Positions 6,689-14,609 of a DNA stretch of 19,882 nucleotides are shown piece after piece; position 1 is the stretch's first letter, and each line of letters starts with the position of its first letter. A program made the position numbers and the translations under genes. The DNA comes from Candidatus Latescibacter anaerobius SCGC AAA252-E07. GTDB lineage: Bacteria; Latescibacterota; Latescibacteria; Latescibacterales; Latescibacteraceae. The DNA lies in NCBI GenBank assembly GCA_000403035.1, contig AQSL01000113.1:1-19882 (forward strand), written 5' to 3'. Under the pieces are notes generated by a model, which made no database searches, was not told the DNA's origin, and saw only the letters and a program-made list of their open reading frames with translations.

Positions 6689-9283
6689 TTACAAGAAAGA
6701 AAACACACATTTTATTCGTGGTATGTAGTCGCACTCCTGGTAGTTGGTGTATTATTCGATGGAACCCCGGAAGTATTGGCACAAACTCAAAATGCCCATA
6801 AGGAAAGTATGTCGACCACTGAGTCCGGCCCTGTTGGTTACTGGCAAAGCGTGGACTTTGTGAAAAATGTCGATGATTTCATACCCGGGCACAAGACATG
6901 GGAAGGCGACCTGTTTCTTAAAGAGCTGACATGTTATGTAAACGGGGAAACATCAATACCAGTTTATTGGGAGAATGGGAGTTTCTTTGGCACAATAAAT
7001 GACAATCCCGTAAGCGCTCAATACTTCATCAAAACCATGAATGATTCAACATATCTCTTCTTTCCGTGGTTCCCGAGTTTAAGTCCTGAAGATAATAAAA
7101 TTTGGTATTATGTTTTCAAAAAGGTTCCTGTTCAAGATAACAATTTTCCAAACTTCCAAAATCCGGAATGGAAAAATTATACTTCAGGAAAAATTGTAAC
7201 AGCTCTTGCAGAAGAAGACAATTACATCTGGGTAGGAACTACGGGAGGATTTGTGAGGATAGATAAAACCTCAGGCTCTCCAATTTTTTATAACAAAACC
7301 AATTCAGGCTTGCCTGATAACTATATAACTTCACTGGCGGTAGATGGGACCGGTAATAAATGGATCGGGACACAAAATGGGCTATCAAAATATGACGGGA
7401 CTGACTGGACACTTTTCAACTTTTCAAATCCTGGTATGACTGGGAACATTATCACTTCAACGGTGATAGATGGAAACGGAACTATCTGGATAGGAACTTA
7501 TAATGGGCTGTTAAAATATGACAGAACTAACTGGACAACATACGACACTTCAAATTCGGGCTTGCCCCAAAATGATGTGAGTTCTATAGCACCTGATGGA
7601 AACGGAACTATCTGGATAGGAACACATAATGATGGTCTGGCAAAATTTGATGGAACAAACTGGACATCGTATGATACTTCAAATTCGGGTTTGTATGATA
7701 ACAGAATAACTTCAATAGCAACTGATGCAAGTGGTAATACATGGATTGGAACTTATAATGGGTTGGTAAAATTTGACGGTACAAACTGGACTATTTACAA
7801 CTCTTCAAACACTATCTTAACCGATAGAATAGTGATGTCAACCGCGGTAGACAAAAGCGGGAATATTTGGATTGGGACTCAACTGGCTGTAACGGCGATT
7901 AAAGGAGGACTGTCAAAATTTGACGGAACAAACTGGACAACGTATAATTCTTCAAATTCGGACATGCCTTATGGATATGTAACCTCAATATTTATAGATG
8001 GAAATGGGAACAAGTGGATCGGAACTAATGGTGATGGGCTTGTAAAATTTGACGGAACAAACTGGATACAGTATAACACTTCAAACTCGAGCTTGCTTGA
8101 TAACTTCTGTAGGTCAATAGTTATAGACGGAAGTGGGAATAAATGGATCGGGACTAATAGATGGCTGACAAAGTTTGATGGAACTGACTGGACTCTATAC
8201 AACAGTTCGAATTCAGGCTTGTCTTACGGCATTATATATGCATTGACGGCAGACAAAATCGGAAATCCCTGGATTGCGACTGAGAGTGGTGAAGTGTTTA
8301 CATTTGACGGAACGAATTGGAAAAAATACTTAACTAATTATGTTGGATTGTGTGGGAACGATATACATTCGATGACAACAGACGATATGGGAAATATATG
8401 GATTGCGACTTTTTATAGTGGGCTGGCTAAGTTCGATGGAACGAATTGGACAAATTACAACACGTCAAATTCCGGTTTGCCCGATAACTTTATAAGAGCA
8501 ATGTCGGCAGACGAATATGGTAATATATGGATTGCAACTCGGCGTTTTGGAGTGGTAAAATTTGACGGAACAAACTGGACAAATTACAACACTTCAAATT
8601 CTGGCCTGCCTGATAACTCTGTAAGATCAATCGCAATAGATGAAAGTGGTACTAAGTGGATCGGGACAGATGGCGGACTGGCAAAGTTTGATGGAATGAA
8701 CTGGACAATCTATAACTATTCAAATTCAGGTATATTTTATCTGAATGGCTCTATATATTCAATAGCGATAGACGGAAATGGGAATAAGTGGGTAGGGACT
8801 TTTGGTGGATTAGTTAAATTTGACGGAACAAACTGGACAATCTACAATTCTTCAAATTCGGGTTTGAATGATAACCATATATTTTCAATAGCAATAGATG
8901 GGAATGGGAATAAATGGATAGGGACTTATAATGGGCTGTCTGTCTTTAATGAAGGAGGGTTCGTTTCAGTAGAAGAAGAACACAGTTTAAATTCGAAAGT
9001 TCCCAATCAATTTTTATTATATCAGAATTATCCGAATCCGTTTAATCCCTCGACAACAATTTCATTCCGGATATCACAAAACACGAGGATTAACCTGACT
9101 GTTTACAATATTAATGGACAGTTAATTAAATCTTTGGTTAATAATGTTCAAGAGAAAGGGTTGCACAGTATTATATGGGACGGAACGGATAGTTCCGGGA
9201 AAAAGGTCTCAAGCGGGATTTATCTTTACAGGCTCAATGCAGGAGATTTTACCAAAACGCAAAAAATGACTTTTATGAGATGA
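6686..9283 (+). CDS. Secreted 14-blade propeller protein with BlaR1-tail-like N-domain and sorting tail
   Basis: From ATG 6686 the protein has 865 residues. A signal peptide ends at about residue 32 (EVLA/QTQ). Residues 46-147 are the same module as in the two proteases (GYWQSVDFVKNVDDF ... YYVFKK), almost identical to the copy at the left edge. Residues about 160-770 contain 14 repeats of the two-component-regulator propeller type. Each has a W-[IV]-[GA]-T motif and KFDGTNWT..NSSNSGL, spaced mostly 42-43 residues apart. Fourteen blades would make two seven-bladed propellers. Residues about 772-865 form the sorting tail (YQNYPNPFNPSTTI to KTQKMTFMR). Such propellers usually form the sensor part of hybrid histidine kinases. 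Here there is no kinase or membrane helix, so it is an exported stand-alone protein, perhaps for binding ligands or surface display. The ligand is unknown. Confidence 0.87.
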   Translation: MLQERKHTFYSWYVVALLVVGVLFDGTPEVLAQTQNAHKESMSTTESGPVGYWQSVDFVKNVDDFIPGHKTWEGDLFLKELTCYVNGETSIPVYWENGSFFGTINDNPVSAQYFIKTMNDSTYLFFPWFPSLSPEDNKIWYYVFKKVPVQDNNFPNFQNPEWKNYTSGKIVTALAEEDNYIWVGTTGGFVRIDKTSGSPIFYNKTNSGLPDNYITSLAVDGTGNKWIGTQNGLSKYDGTDWTLFNFSNPGMTGNIITSTVIDGNGTIWIGTYNGLLKYDRTNWTTYDTSNSGLPQNDVSSIAPDGNGTIWIGTHNDGLAKFDGTNWTSYDTSNSGLYDNRITSIATDASGNTWIGTYNGLVKFDGTNWTIYNSSNTILTDRIVMSTAVDKSGNIWIGTQLAVTAIKGGLSKFDGTNWTTYNSSNSDMPYGYVTSIFIDGNGNKWIGTNGDGLVKFDGTNWIQYNTSNSSLLDNFCRSIVIDGSGNKWIGTNRWLTKFDGTDWTLYNSSNSGLSYGIIYALTADKIGNPWIATESGEVFTFDGTNWKKYLTNYVGLCGNDIHSMTTDDMGNIWIATFYSGLAKFDGTNWTNYNTSNSGLPDNFIRAMSADEYGNIWIATRRFGVVKFDGTNWTNYNTSNSGLPDNSVRSIAIDESGTKWIGTDGGLAKFDGMNWTIYNYSNSGIFYLNGSIYSIAIDGNGNKWVGTFGGLVKFDGTNWTIYNSSNSGLNDNHIFSIAIDGNGNKWIGTYNGLSVFNEGGFVSVEEEHSLNSKVPNQFLLYQNYPNPFNPSTTISFRISQNTRINLTVYNINGQLIKSLVNNVQEKGLHSIIWDGTDSSGKKVSSGIYLYRLNAGDFTKTQKMTFMR
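7225..8950 (+). repeat. Tandem coding repeat array (propeller blades)
   Basis: The DNA carries 14 degenerate repeats of about 126-129 bases in frame with the propeller gene. The TGG of the W-[IV]-[GA]-T motif is seen at 7229, 7361, 7487, 7613, 7742, 7868, 8015, 8144, 8270 and onward to 8915. One unit (7868 to 8015) is 147 bases long because of a seven-residue insertion (AVTAIKG). Segments such as AAATTTGACGGAACAAACTG recur almost exactly, so recombination could change copy number. The array may also be prone to assembly collapse. Confidence 0.85.
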
Positions 9284-9332
9284 AAAGAATTTAATCATCA
9301 AAGTTGTATGAACTGATTACTCAAACGATGTT

Positions 9333-9357
9333 ACTATAAAAGAGGTATACAACAATG
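9333..9357 (+). promoter_or_regulatory. Conserved ribosome-binding leader and start codon (copy 3)
   Basis: TAAAAGAGGTATACAACA followed by ATGTTAAAA is the same as the leader before ATG 3235, although the two proteins are unrelated in sequence beyond their first few residues. AAGAGG is well placed as a ribosome-binding site. Confidence 0.7.
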
Positions 9358-10953
9358 TTAAAATATAACAGATATATATTTTATTTACGGTGTTTGATTT
9401 TATTCGTAGTTTTTGGTCTATTTTTTTATGCAACCATTAAAGTTTATGCTCAGTCTCAAAAGGCGGTTCAGGACATTTCAGTGACCACTGAGTCCAGCCC
9501 GGTTGGTTACTGGCAAAGCGTGGACTTTGTGAAAAATGTCGAGGATTTCATGCCCGGGCAAAAAAAATGGGGGGCCGACCTGTATATTAAAAAAGTTCGC
9601 TGTTACGAAAACGGGGAAACATCAATTTCCTTTACTTGGGGAAATGGCTGTTTCATGAGTATGTACAAGGACAGTACATATACCGACCAGTATTATATTA
9701 AGACCATGAATGATTCAACGTATCTATTCTTACCGTGGCTCGTCACTCTTATGACGGGAGAGCGGGAAAAACCCCCATATTATGTCCTGAAAATGATCGC
9801 TGATCAACCCATAAAAGGATGTATGCCCATCAGGTCATTAGAAAATGAAAAAATTGAAAGGCACCCTTATCCAATGACTTTTAATCGCGGAAAATTAGAT
9901 TCAATTCCAACGTTTAATCCGGCTTCTGAAGCTTCTTTTCAGGTGGACTTGCGGGCTTATGATCTATCAGATATTGATCTGAGCGGATCTCTTGAAAACT
10001 TACGTTATGCTGATTTCGATGATGAGACAATATGGCCTCCTGAAAACCGGATGCCGAAAGACTTTGACCGGCAGCATATTATGGAATCAGGGAAAGACCC
10101 GGGATTAGGAATACGGTCTCTTCATGCAAAAGGTATTACGGGACGAAAGGTTGGTATTGCCATAATTGATCATACATTGCTTGTCGATCATCTGGAGTAT
10201 GCAAGCCAGTTACGCCTGTACGAGGAAACAGATGATATCACCGGTGGAGCTGAAATGCATGGTTCAGCGGTAGCTTCCATAGCAGTTGGGAAAACGGTTG
10301 GTGTGGCACCGGAAGCTGATTTGTATTATATCGCAACTGCACGCGGTGGTGGCAACGGGAAGGACTTTTCTTACCTTGCACGGTGCATTCGACGTATTCT
10401 GGAAGTAAACCGGCTTCTTCCTGATGATAGAAAAATTCGTGTTATTTCGATGCAAATCGGTTGGGGACCGGAAGTTATTGGTTATGATGAGTTAACATCT
10501 GCTGTTGAAGAAGCAAAAACAGCAGGAATGCTTATTATATGTTCGAGCGTTGAAAGAATTCATGGATTCAAATTCCATGGTTTAGGCCGCAAACCAATGA
10601 GCGACCCCAACACTTTTGAATCCTATGAACCGGGATTGTGGTGGGCTGATAGATATTACGGCGGTAAACAGTTTCATGATCGTTTACTTGTTCCCATGGA
10701 CTCAAGAACCCTGGCAAGTCCCTGCGGCCTTAATGATTATGTGTTTTACCGCGAGGGCGGCTGGAGCTGGTCAATACCTTATATTGCCGGTGTTTATGCT
10801 CTTGCCGTTCAGGTGGATCCGACAATCACACCTGAAAAATTCTGGGATTTGGCAATGAAGACCGGAACTTCAATAAAGCTTAAAAATAATGGCAGAACCT
10901 CAACGTTCGGACCGATTCTCAATCCTGCTGCGCTTATCGATAAATTGAAGTAA
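9355..10953 (+). CDS. Secreted S8 (subtilisin-like) protease with BlaR1-tail-like N-terminal domain
   Basis: A signal peptide spans residues 1-32 (ending KVYA/QSQ). Residues 45-147 are the shared module (GYWQSVDFVKNVEDF ... STYLFLPW ... YYVLKM). Residues 200-250 (DLSDIDLSGSL ... IWPPENRMP ... DPGLGIRSLHAKGITG) form a linker also found in the left-edge protease, and I recall it from clostridial S8 proteins. The S8 domain follows, with Asp272 (AIIDH), His302 (MHGSAVASIAVG) and Ser471 (GWSWSIPYIAGVYALA). The region that should hold the oxyanion Asn reads LIICSSVERIHG, with no Asn, as in its paralogue, so this looks like a subfamily trait. It ends in LNPAALIDKLK with no sorting tail, so export across the outer membrane by the tail route is not expected. 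The substrate is unknown. Confidence 0.9.
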   Translation: MLKYNRYIFYLRCLILFVVFGLFFYATIKVYAQSQKAVQDISVTTESSPVGYWQSVDFVKNVEDFMPGQKKWGADLYIKKVRCYENGETSISFTWGNGCFMSMYKDSTYTDQYYIKTMNDSTYLFLPWLVTLMTGEREKPPYYVLKMIADQPIKGCMPIRSLENEKIERHPYPMTFNRGKLDSIPTFNPASEASFQVDLRAYDLSDIDLSGSLENLRYADFDDETIWPPENRMPKDFDRQHIMESGKDPGLGIRSLHAKGITGRKVGIAIIDHTLLVDHLEYASQLRLYEETDDITGGAEMHGSAVASIAVGKTVGVAPEADLYYIATARGGGNGKDFSYLARCIRRILEVNRLLPDDRKIRVISMQIGWGPEVIGYDELTSAVEEAKTAGMLIICSSVERIHGFKFHGLGRKPMSDPNTFESYEPGLWWADRYYGGKQFHDRLLVPMDSRTLASPCGLNDYVFYREGGWSWSIPYIAGVYALAVQVDPTITPEKFWDLAMKTGTSIKLKNNGRTSTFGPILNPAALIDKLK

Positions 10954-11062
10954 AAATGAACTATTGAAAGGAAATCATCACATACCGTACTGCCCGGCGG
11001 CGTTCTTTCCGAACAATCCGCATATATTCATATATGATTTTACATCAACACATATTAGCGTG
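10954..11062 (+). other. Intergenic stretch with an AT inverted repeat
   Basis: The region between the second protease and the frameshifted remnant holds no gene that I can see. The one structure is the inverted repeat at 11021-11036 (CATATAT, two bases, ATATATG), which is AT-only and could be chance. No convincing terminator follows the protease. Confidence 0.3.
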
Positions 11063-11303
11063 ATGAAAAAACTCATACCCTTCCATCTGGTCGACGAGAC
11101 CGAGCCGTCTTATTAACGAGGCAGGTGACAGCACCAAAAGCTTACTATTTCACGAACAGGCGCGTGAAAAAAACCTTGCAAAAGCCGTGAAATTACTGTA
11201 TTACTTCTCATGGATATATCCTGAAATTCTGAGGGTAAAAAGTGAAGAATCCGGCGAACCTTTCGAACCGGCGCCGTACTACACACGTATACTTTCGATG
11301 TAA
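11063..11303 (+). pseudogene. Short frameshifted coding remnant of unknown family
   Basis: ATG 11063 opens MKKLIPFHLVDETE. Skipping one base at about 11105 joins this to a frame that reads RLINEAGDSTKSLLFHEQA, KNLAKAVKLLYYFSWIYPEI and SEESGEPFEPAPYYTRILSM, with stop TAA at 11301-11303. The joined product of about 79 residues has normal protein-like composition, and neither half is long alone. The simplest reading is a small gene broken by one inserted base, or a sequencing error. I do not recognise the family. A minus-strand frame across the same bases looks like a shadow. Confidence 0.4.
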
Positions 11304-11326
11304 AAACCTTCATGGGAATTTGAAAC

Positions 11327-11824
11327 ATGATCAAACTTACCGGCAAACAGATCGAGGAATATCTTCACCGGTGCTATACCGCTGTGGATGGATTATGGTT
11401 TATGAAGCTTGAGGATAAATTCGGGTTTGAGACCGCTCTTGAGATTGATGATGAGGTATGGAAAATTATGCCCAAAGTTCAGGCACGAATGCTCAAATCC
11501 ATGGGAAATGCCGGAAATGGCATTGACGGATTTTGTGAATGCATTGAAACCAAACTCGATCTGGACGGTTTCAAATTTACCATAAAGAAACATGATTCCG
11601 GTCAAAGTTTCAGTATTATCATCAGCGAATGCCCCTGGTATACTATAATGAAAAAATCAAAACGTGAACATCTTGCAGGAAAAGTGGGGAATAGTATCTG
11701 TAACTCTGAATATTCTGCATGGACCAGGGAATTTGAGGGTGATTTGAATTTTGACATACAGGAAAGAATATGCGAAGGAAGCTCCCGATGTATTATACGA
11801 ATTTATCGTAATGAATCGTCATAG
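11327..11824 (+). CDS. DUF6125 / ATC-hydrolase-like protein
   Basis: This is a 165-residue soluble protein without a signal peptide. The N-terminal pattern (CYTAVDGLWFMKLEDKFG followed by ALEIDDEVWKIMPKVQARML) resembles the DUF6125 family, related to the L-2-amino-thiazoline-4-carboxylate hydrolase-like group. Cysteines at 102 (ECPWY), 125 (SICNSEY) and 155 (RCIIRIYR) are placed as in that group and could bind a metal or cofactor. It lies 26 bases before rtcB on the same strand and probably shares its transcript. A role in RNA repair is suggested only by that position. The family call is from memory of motifs and is moderate; the reaction is unknown. Confidence 0.65.
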   Translation: MIKLTGKQIEEYLHRCYTAVDGLWFMKLEDKFGFETALEIDDEVWKIMPKVQARMLKSMGNAGNGIDGFCECIETKLDLDGFKFTIKKHDSGQSFSIIISECPWYTIMKKSKREHLAGKVGNSICNSEYSAWTREFEGDLNFDIQERICEGSSRCIIRIYRNESS

Positions 11825-11850
11825 AAAAGAGAGGGCAGGGAGTAAATAGC

Positions 11851-13308
11851 ATGGCTGTGCCAAACGGTACGAAAAAGATTTCAGATACCGTGTGGGAAAT
11901 ACCGGTTTCCTATAAAAGCGGGATGCATGTTCCGGCCCGCATTTACGCCACGAAAAAATTACTCGATAACATGGATGAGGGTGTTTTCGAACAGGTGACC
12001 AATGTGGCTACCCTTCCGGGAATACTCAAGTATGCTCTTTGTATGCCGGATGGGCATTGGGGATATGGATTTCCCATCGGCGGAGTTGCCGTGGTCGATC
12101 CCCGTACAGGTGTGATTTCCCCGGGAGGAATCGGGTTTGATGTAAATTGCGGAATGAGACTGATTCGAACCGATCTCACCTATGATGAGGTAAAACCCCA
12201 TATTCGGACACTGGTGGATAAGTTGTTTGAACGTGTGCCGGCCGGGGTCGGCCGCAAAGGTTTCATAACCATTTCCGGTGATGAATTCCGGGAAATGGTT
12301 GAACACGGCGCTAACTGGTGCTTACAAAAAGGGTATGCTCAAAAAAAAGATCTGGACTTCACGGAAAACAAGGGCTGTATTTCAGGTGCAGATGCATCGA
12401 AAGTAAGCGCCAGGGCAGTCGAGCGGGGTCTTAAACAAATCGGGACGCTCGGTTCCGGGAACCATTATCTGGAAATACAGGTTGCCAGACCGGAAAATAT
12501 TTTTGACAGCGACCGTGCAAAAGCATTCGGATTTACCCGTCCCAATCAGGTTGCGGTGATGCTGCACTGCGGCAGCCGTGGCTTCGGGCATCAGGTGGCC
12601 ACCGATTATCTGCATATATTTCTCGAGGCGATGGAAAGAAAGTTCCATATAAAAGTTCCGGAACGTGAACTCGCCTGCGCTCCTTTTCAATCACAGGAGG
12701 GACAGGATTATTTCGGGGCGATGAACTGTGCCATCAACATGTCGTATGTAAACCGTCAGGTCATTCTTCACCGTATACGTGAGGTATTCTCCGATGTATT
12801 CCATCGTTCCCCCGGTGACCTCGGACTCGACCAGGTGTACGATATTGCTCACAATACCGCAATGCTTGAAAAACATGTTATTGACGGACAGGAACGTGAA
12901 GTGCTCATACACCGTAAAGGCGCAACCCGTGCCTTCGGTCCCGGAAGAGAAGAATTGCAGGGAATCCACCGTGAAACCGGTCAACCGGTTATAATCGGCG
13001 GCAGTATGGAAACGGGTTCCTATCTCCTGACCGGTATGGACAGCGGCAGCAAGACATTTTATACCACCGCTCATGGGAGCGGAAGAACCATGAGCCGCCG
13101 CAAGGCAAAAAAGCAGTTCAACGGCAAAAAAGTACGTCAGGATCTCGAGGCTCGCGGAATATACATTCGCACCGCTTCCTATTCGGGTCTGGCGGAGGAA
13201 GTCGGTCAGGCGTACAAGAATATCGACGATGTTGTCGAAGCTACGGAGAAATCCGGCATAACAAAACCGGTTATCCGTTTCGTTCCTGTCGGCAATATCA
13301 AGGGATAA
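11851..13308 (+). CDS. rtcB: RNA-splicing ligase RtcB
   Basis: RtcB joins RNA 2',3'-cyclic phosphate (or 3'-phosphate) ends to 5'-OH ends, using GTP and Mn2+, in tRNA splicing or RNA repair in the cytoplasm. The 485-residue length is usual for the family. Active-site residues are all visible: Asp97 and Cys100 (GIGFDVNCGMR), His205 (LGSGNHYLEIQ), His239 (MLHCGSRGFGHQ), His334 (DIAHNTA), and the guanylylated His408 (TTAHGSGRTMSR). ATG 11851 has GGGAG about nine bases upstream. Archease follows 32 bases downstream, the standard partnership. A 214-residue open frame on the opposite strand (12691-13335) is a shadow of this strongly conserved gene. The call is secure; which RNA it repairs cannot be seen. 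Confidence 0.98.
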   Translation: MAVPNGTKKISDTVWEIPVSYKSGMHVPARIYATKKLLDNMDEGVFEQVTNVATLPGILKYALCMPDGHWGYGFPIGGVAVVDPRTGVISPGGIGFDVNCGMRLIRTDLTYDEVKPHIRTLVDKLFERVPAGVGRKGFITISGDEFREMVEHGANWCLQKGYAQKKDLDFTENKGCISGADASKVSARAVERGLKQIGTLGSGNHYLEIQVARPENIFDSDRAKAFGFTRPNQVAVMLHCGSRGFGHQVATDYLHIFLEAMERKFHIKVPERELACAPFQSQEGQDYFGAMNCAINMSYVNRQVILHRIREVFSDVFHRSPGDLGLDQVYDIAHNTAMLEKHVIDGQEREVLIHRKGATRAFGPGREELQGIHRETGQPVIIGGSMETGSYLLTGMDSGSKTFYTTAHGSGRTMSRRKAKKQFNGKKVRQDLEARGIYIRTASYSGLAEEVGQAYKNIDDVVEATEKSGITKPVIRFVPVGNIKG

Positions 13309-13340
13309 TGCTGACACCTGAAAGCTGAATACCATACAGT

Positions 13341-13784
13341 ATGAACGATACCTTTCATTACCGTTACCTGGAAGACATAGCGCCTGCGGATGCGGCGTTC
13401 GAAGCCCGGGGCGATACGGAAGAAGAAATGATAATCGCCTCGGTAGATGCGCTCATGAATGTCATGGTGGAGAACCTCGATGGGATTGGCGTACGGGAAG
13501 GCAGGTCACTGCATGTCGAGGCAAAATCCCTCGAGATGCTTCTCTTTCACCTTCTGGAAGAGCTTATATTTTTAAAGGATGCAGAAGGGCTTTTTTTGAG
13601 AGTCCTGGCAGTCAGGTTTTCGCAGAATAATAACGGTATGGCTCTCGATGCCGATGTCTGCGGCGAGGAAATTGATCCTGCAAAACACGATCTCAATGTC
13701 GATGTAAAAGCGGTCACGCTTCACCGGTTCGGTGTCAAAAAAGACGCACATGGCTGGACGGCTACAGTGGTTCTGGATATATAG
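13341..13784 (+). CDS. Archease (RtcB activator)
   Basis: Archease speeds multiple turnover of RtcB by promoting its guanylylation. The 147-residue protein has the family layout: N-terminal YRYLEDIAPADAAFEARG with metal-binding Asp17, a middle helix-rich part (SLEMLLFHLLEELIFL), and the C-terminal KAVTLHRFGVKK ... ATVVLDI ending in the conserved Asp-Ile. The usual His in the HTAD motif is changed (EDIAPAD), a small departure seen in some bacterial archeases. It lies 32 bases after rtcB on the same strand, so the pair is almost certainly co-transcribed. Confidence 0.95.
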   Translation: MNDTFHYRYLEDIAPADAAFEARGDTEEEMIIASVDALMNVMVENLDGIGVREGRSLHVEAKSLEMLLFHLLEELIFLKDAEGLFLRVLAVRFSQNNNGMALDADVCGEEIDPAKHDLNVDVKAVTLHRFGVKKDAHGWTATVVLDI

Positions 13785-13805
13785 AGATTGCCCTGATCCA
13801 CGGTT

Positions 13806-13902
13806 CTTTCCCCGTAGAACGGGAGAAAGGAAGCGTTAGTAATAAGGAGAGTGTTTAAGGTTTATTCACGCTCGCGCTTGCTTGAGAGGGCTCACGGGTG
13901 AG
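13806..13902. repeat. REP-like intergenic hairpin region
   Basis: Between the convergent archease and tag genes, CTTTCCCCGT at 13806-13815 pairs with ACGGG-A-GAAAG at 13819-13829, giving a ten-base stem with a three-base loop and one bulge. A second small palindrome, CTCACGGGTGAG, lies at 13891-13902. Neither is followed by a T-run in either direction, so a classical intrinsic terminator is unlikely. The sequence style (CTCACCCGTGAG, TTCTCCCGTTCTACGGGG) resembles dispersed repeats in many bacterial genomes. With one locus in view that remains a guess. Confidence 0.4.
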
Positions 13903-13910
13903 GGTACCAT

Positions 13911-14513
13911 TTATATGAGTTCCCCATACCGGAAACAGTCAACCGTATGATCGTTTACCATTCCCACCGCCTGCATGAATGCATAACAGATTGTCGGGCC
14001 GACAAACCTGAATCCCCGATTCTTTAAATCCCGGCTCATAGCTTTCGACTCCTTTGTTACGGCAGGGATTTGCTGCGGATTTTCCCATGAGTTTTGAATT
14101 GCAGCACCTCCGGCAAACCGCCAGATATATGCATCGAAGCTTCCGAATTCGCTCTGTATATCACTACATAACCGGGCGTTAAGCACAGCCGCTTCGATCT
14201 TGCCCCTGTTGCGGATGATGCCCGGATCAGCGAGAAGCCGATTGATTTTTTTCTCATTGTACCCGGCGATTGTATGGGGATTAAATGCATCGAATACTTT
14301 CCTGTAATGCTCACGTTTTTTGAGGATGGTAATCCAGCTAAGACCTGCCTGGGCGCCCTCCAGAATCAAAAATTCAAATAATGTGCGGTCATCATGCACA
14401 GGAACACCCCATTCGAGGTCATGATAATCGAAAATCAAAGGGCTGCCTGCAGCCCACTGGCATCTTGTTTTTGCCGGTGATTCTATGGATGTGAAACCAT
14501 GATTTTTTCCCAT
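13911..14513 (-). CDS. tag: DNA-3-methyladenine glycosylase I
   Basis: Tag removes 3-methyladenine from alkylated DNA, opening base-excision repair. I place the start at ATG 14513 (MGKNHGFTSIESPAK), which gives 200 residues, close to the family's usual length; the longer frame to 14591 adds an unlikely N-terminus. Zinc ligands are visible as Cys18 (RCQW), His31 (DYHDLEWGVP), His189 and Cys193 (NDHTVDC). The catalytic-region Glu52 sits in LEGAQAGLSWITIL, followed by KRE and the AF-P motif. The C-terminal FRFVGPTICYAFMQAVGMVNDH is typical. It is convergent with archease and lies 96 bases after the HTH gene on the same strand, so the two may share a transcript. Confidence 0.96.
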   Translation of the reverse strand: MGKNHGFTSIESPAKTRCQWAAGSPLIFDYHDLEWGVPVHDDRTLFEFLILEGAQAGLSWITILKKREHYRKVFDAFNPHTIAGYNEKKINRLLADPGIIRNRGKIEAAVLNARLCSDIQSEFGSFDAYIWRFAGGAAIQNSWENPQQIPAVTKESKAMSRDLKNRGFRFVGPTICYAFMQAVGMVNDHTVDCFRYGELI

Positions 14514-14609
14514 TATGAGGTCTCTTGAAAGGATGTATATCTGAAAGAGGAATCTTATCGCACAGCGATGCCGTTGTTGTAAGCAATGCAATGGAGCATG
14601 TCTGAGAGG

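Noticed and set aside
7225..8950. Repeat array considered as a CRISPR or minisatellite
   Set aside because: Units are in frame, about 126 bases and encode propeller blades, with no short direct repeats separated by unique spacers.
12691..13335. 214-residue open frame on the minus strand
   Set aside because: It lies wholly opposite rtcB, whose sequence is strongly conserved, and its translation has no recognisable domain. It is a codon-bias shadow.
14514..14591. N-terminal extension of tag
   Set aside because: The extra 26 residues are not part of the glycosylase family, and ATG 14513 gives the usual length.
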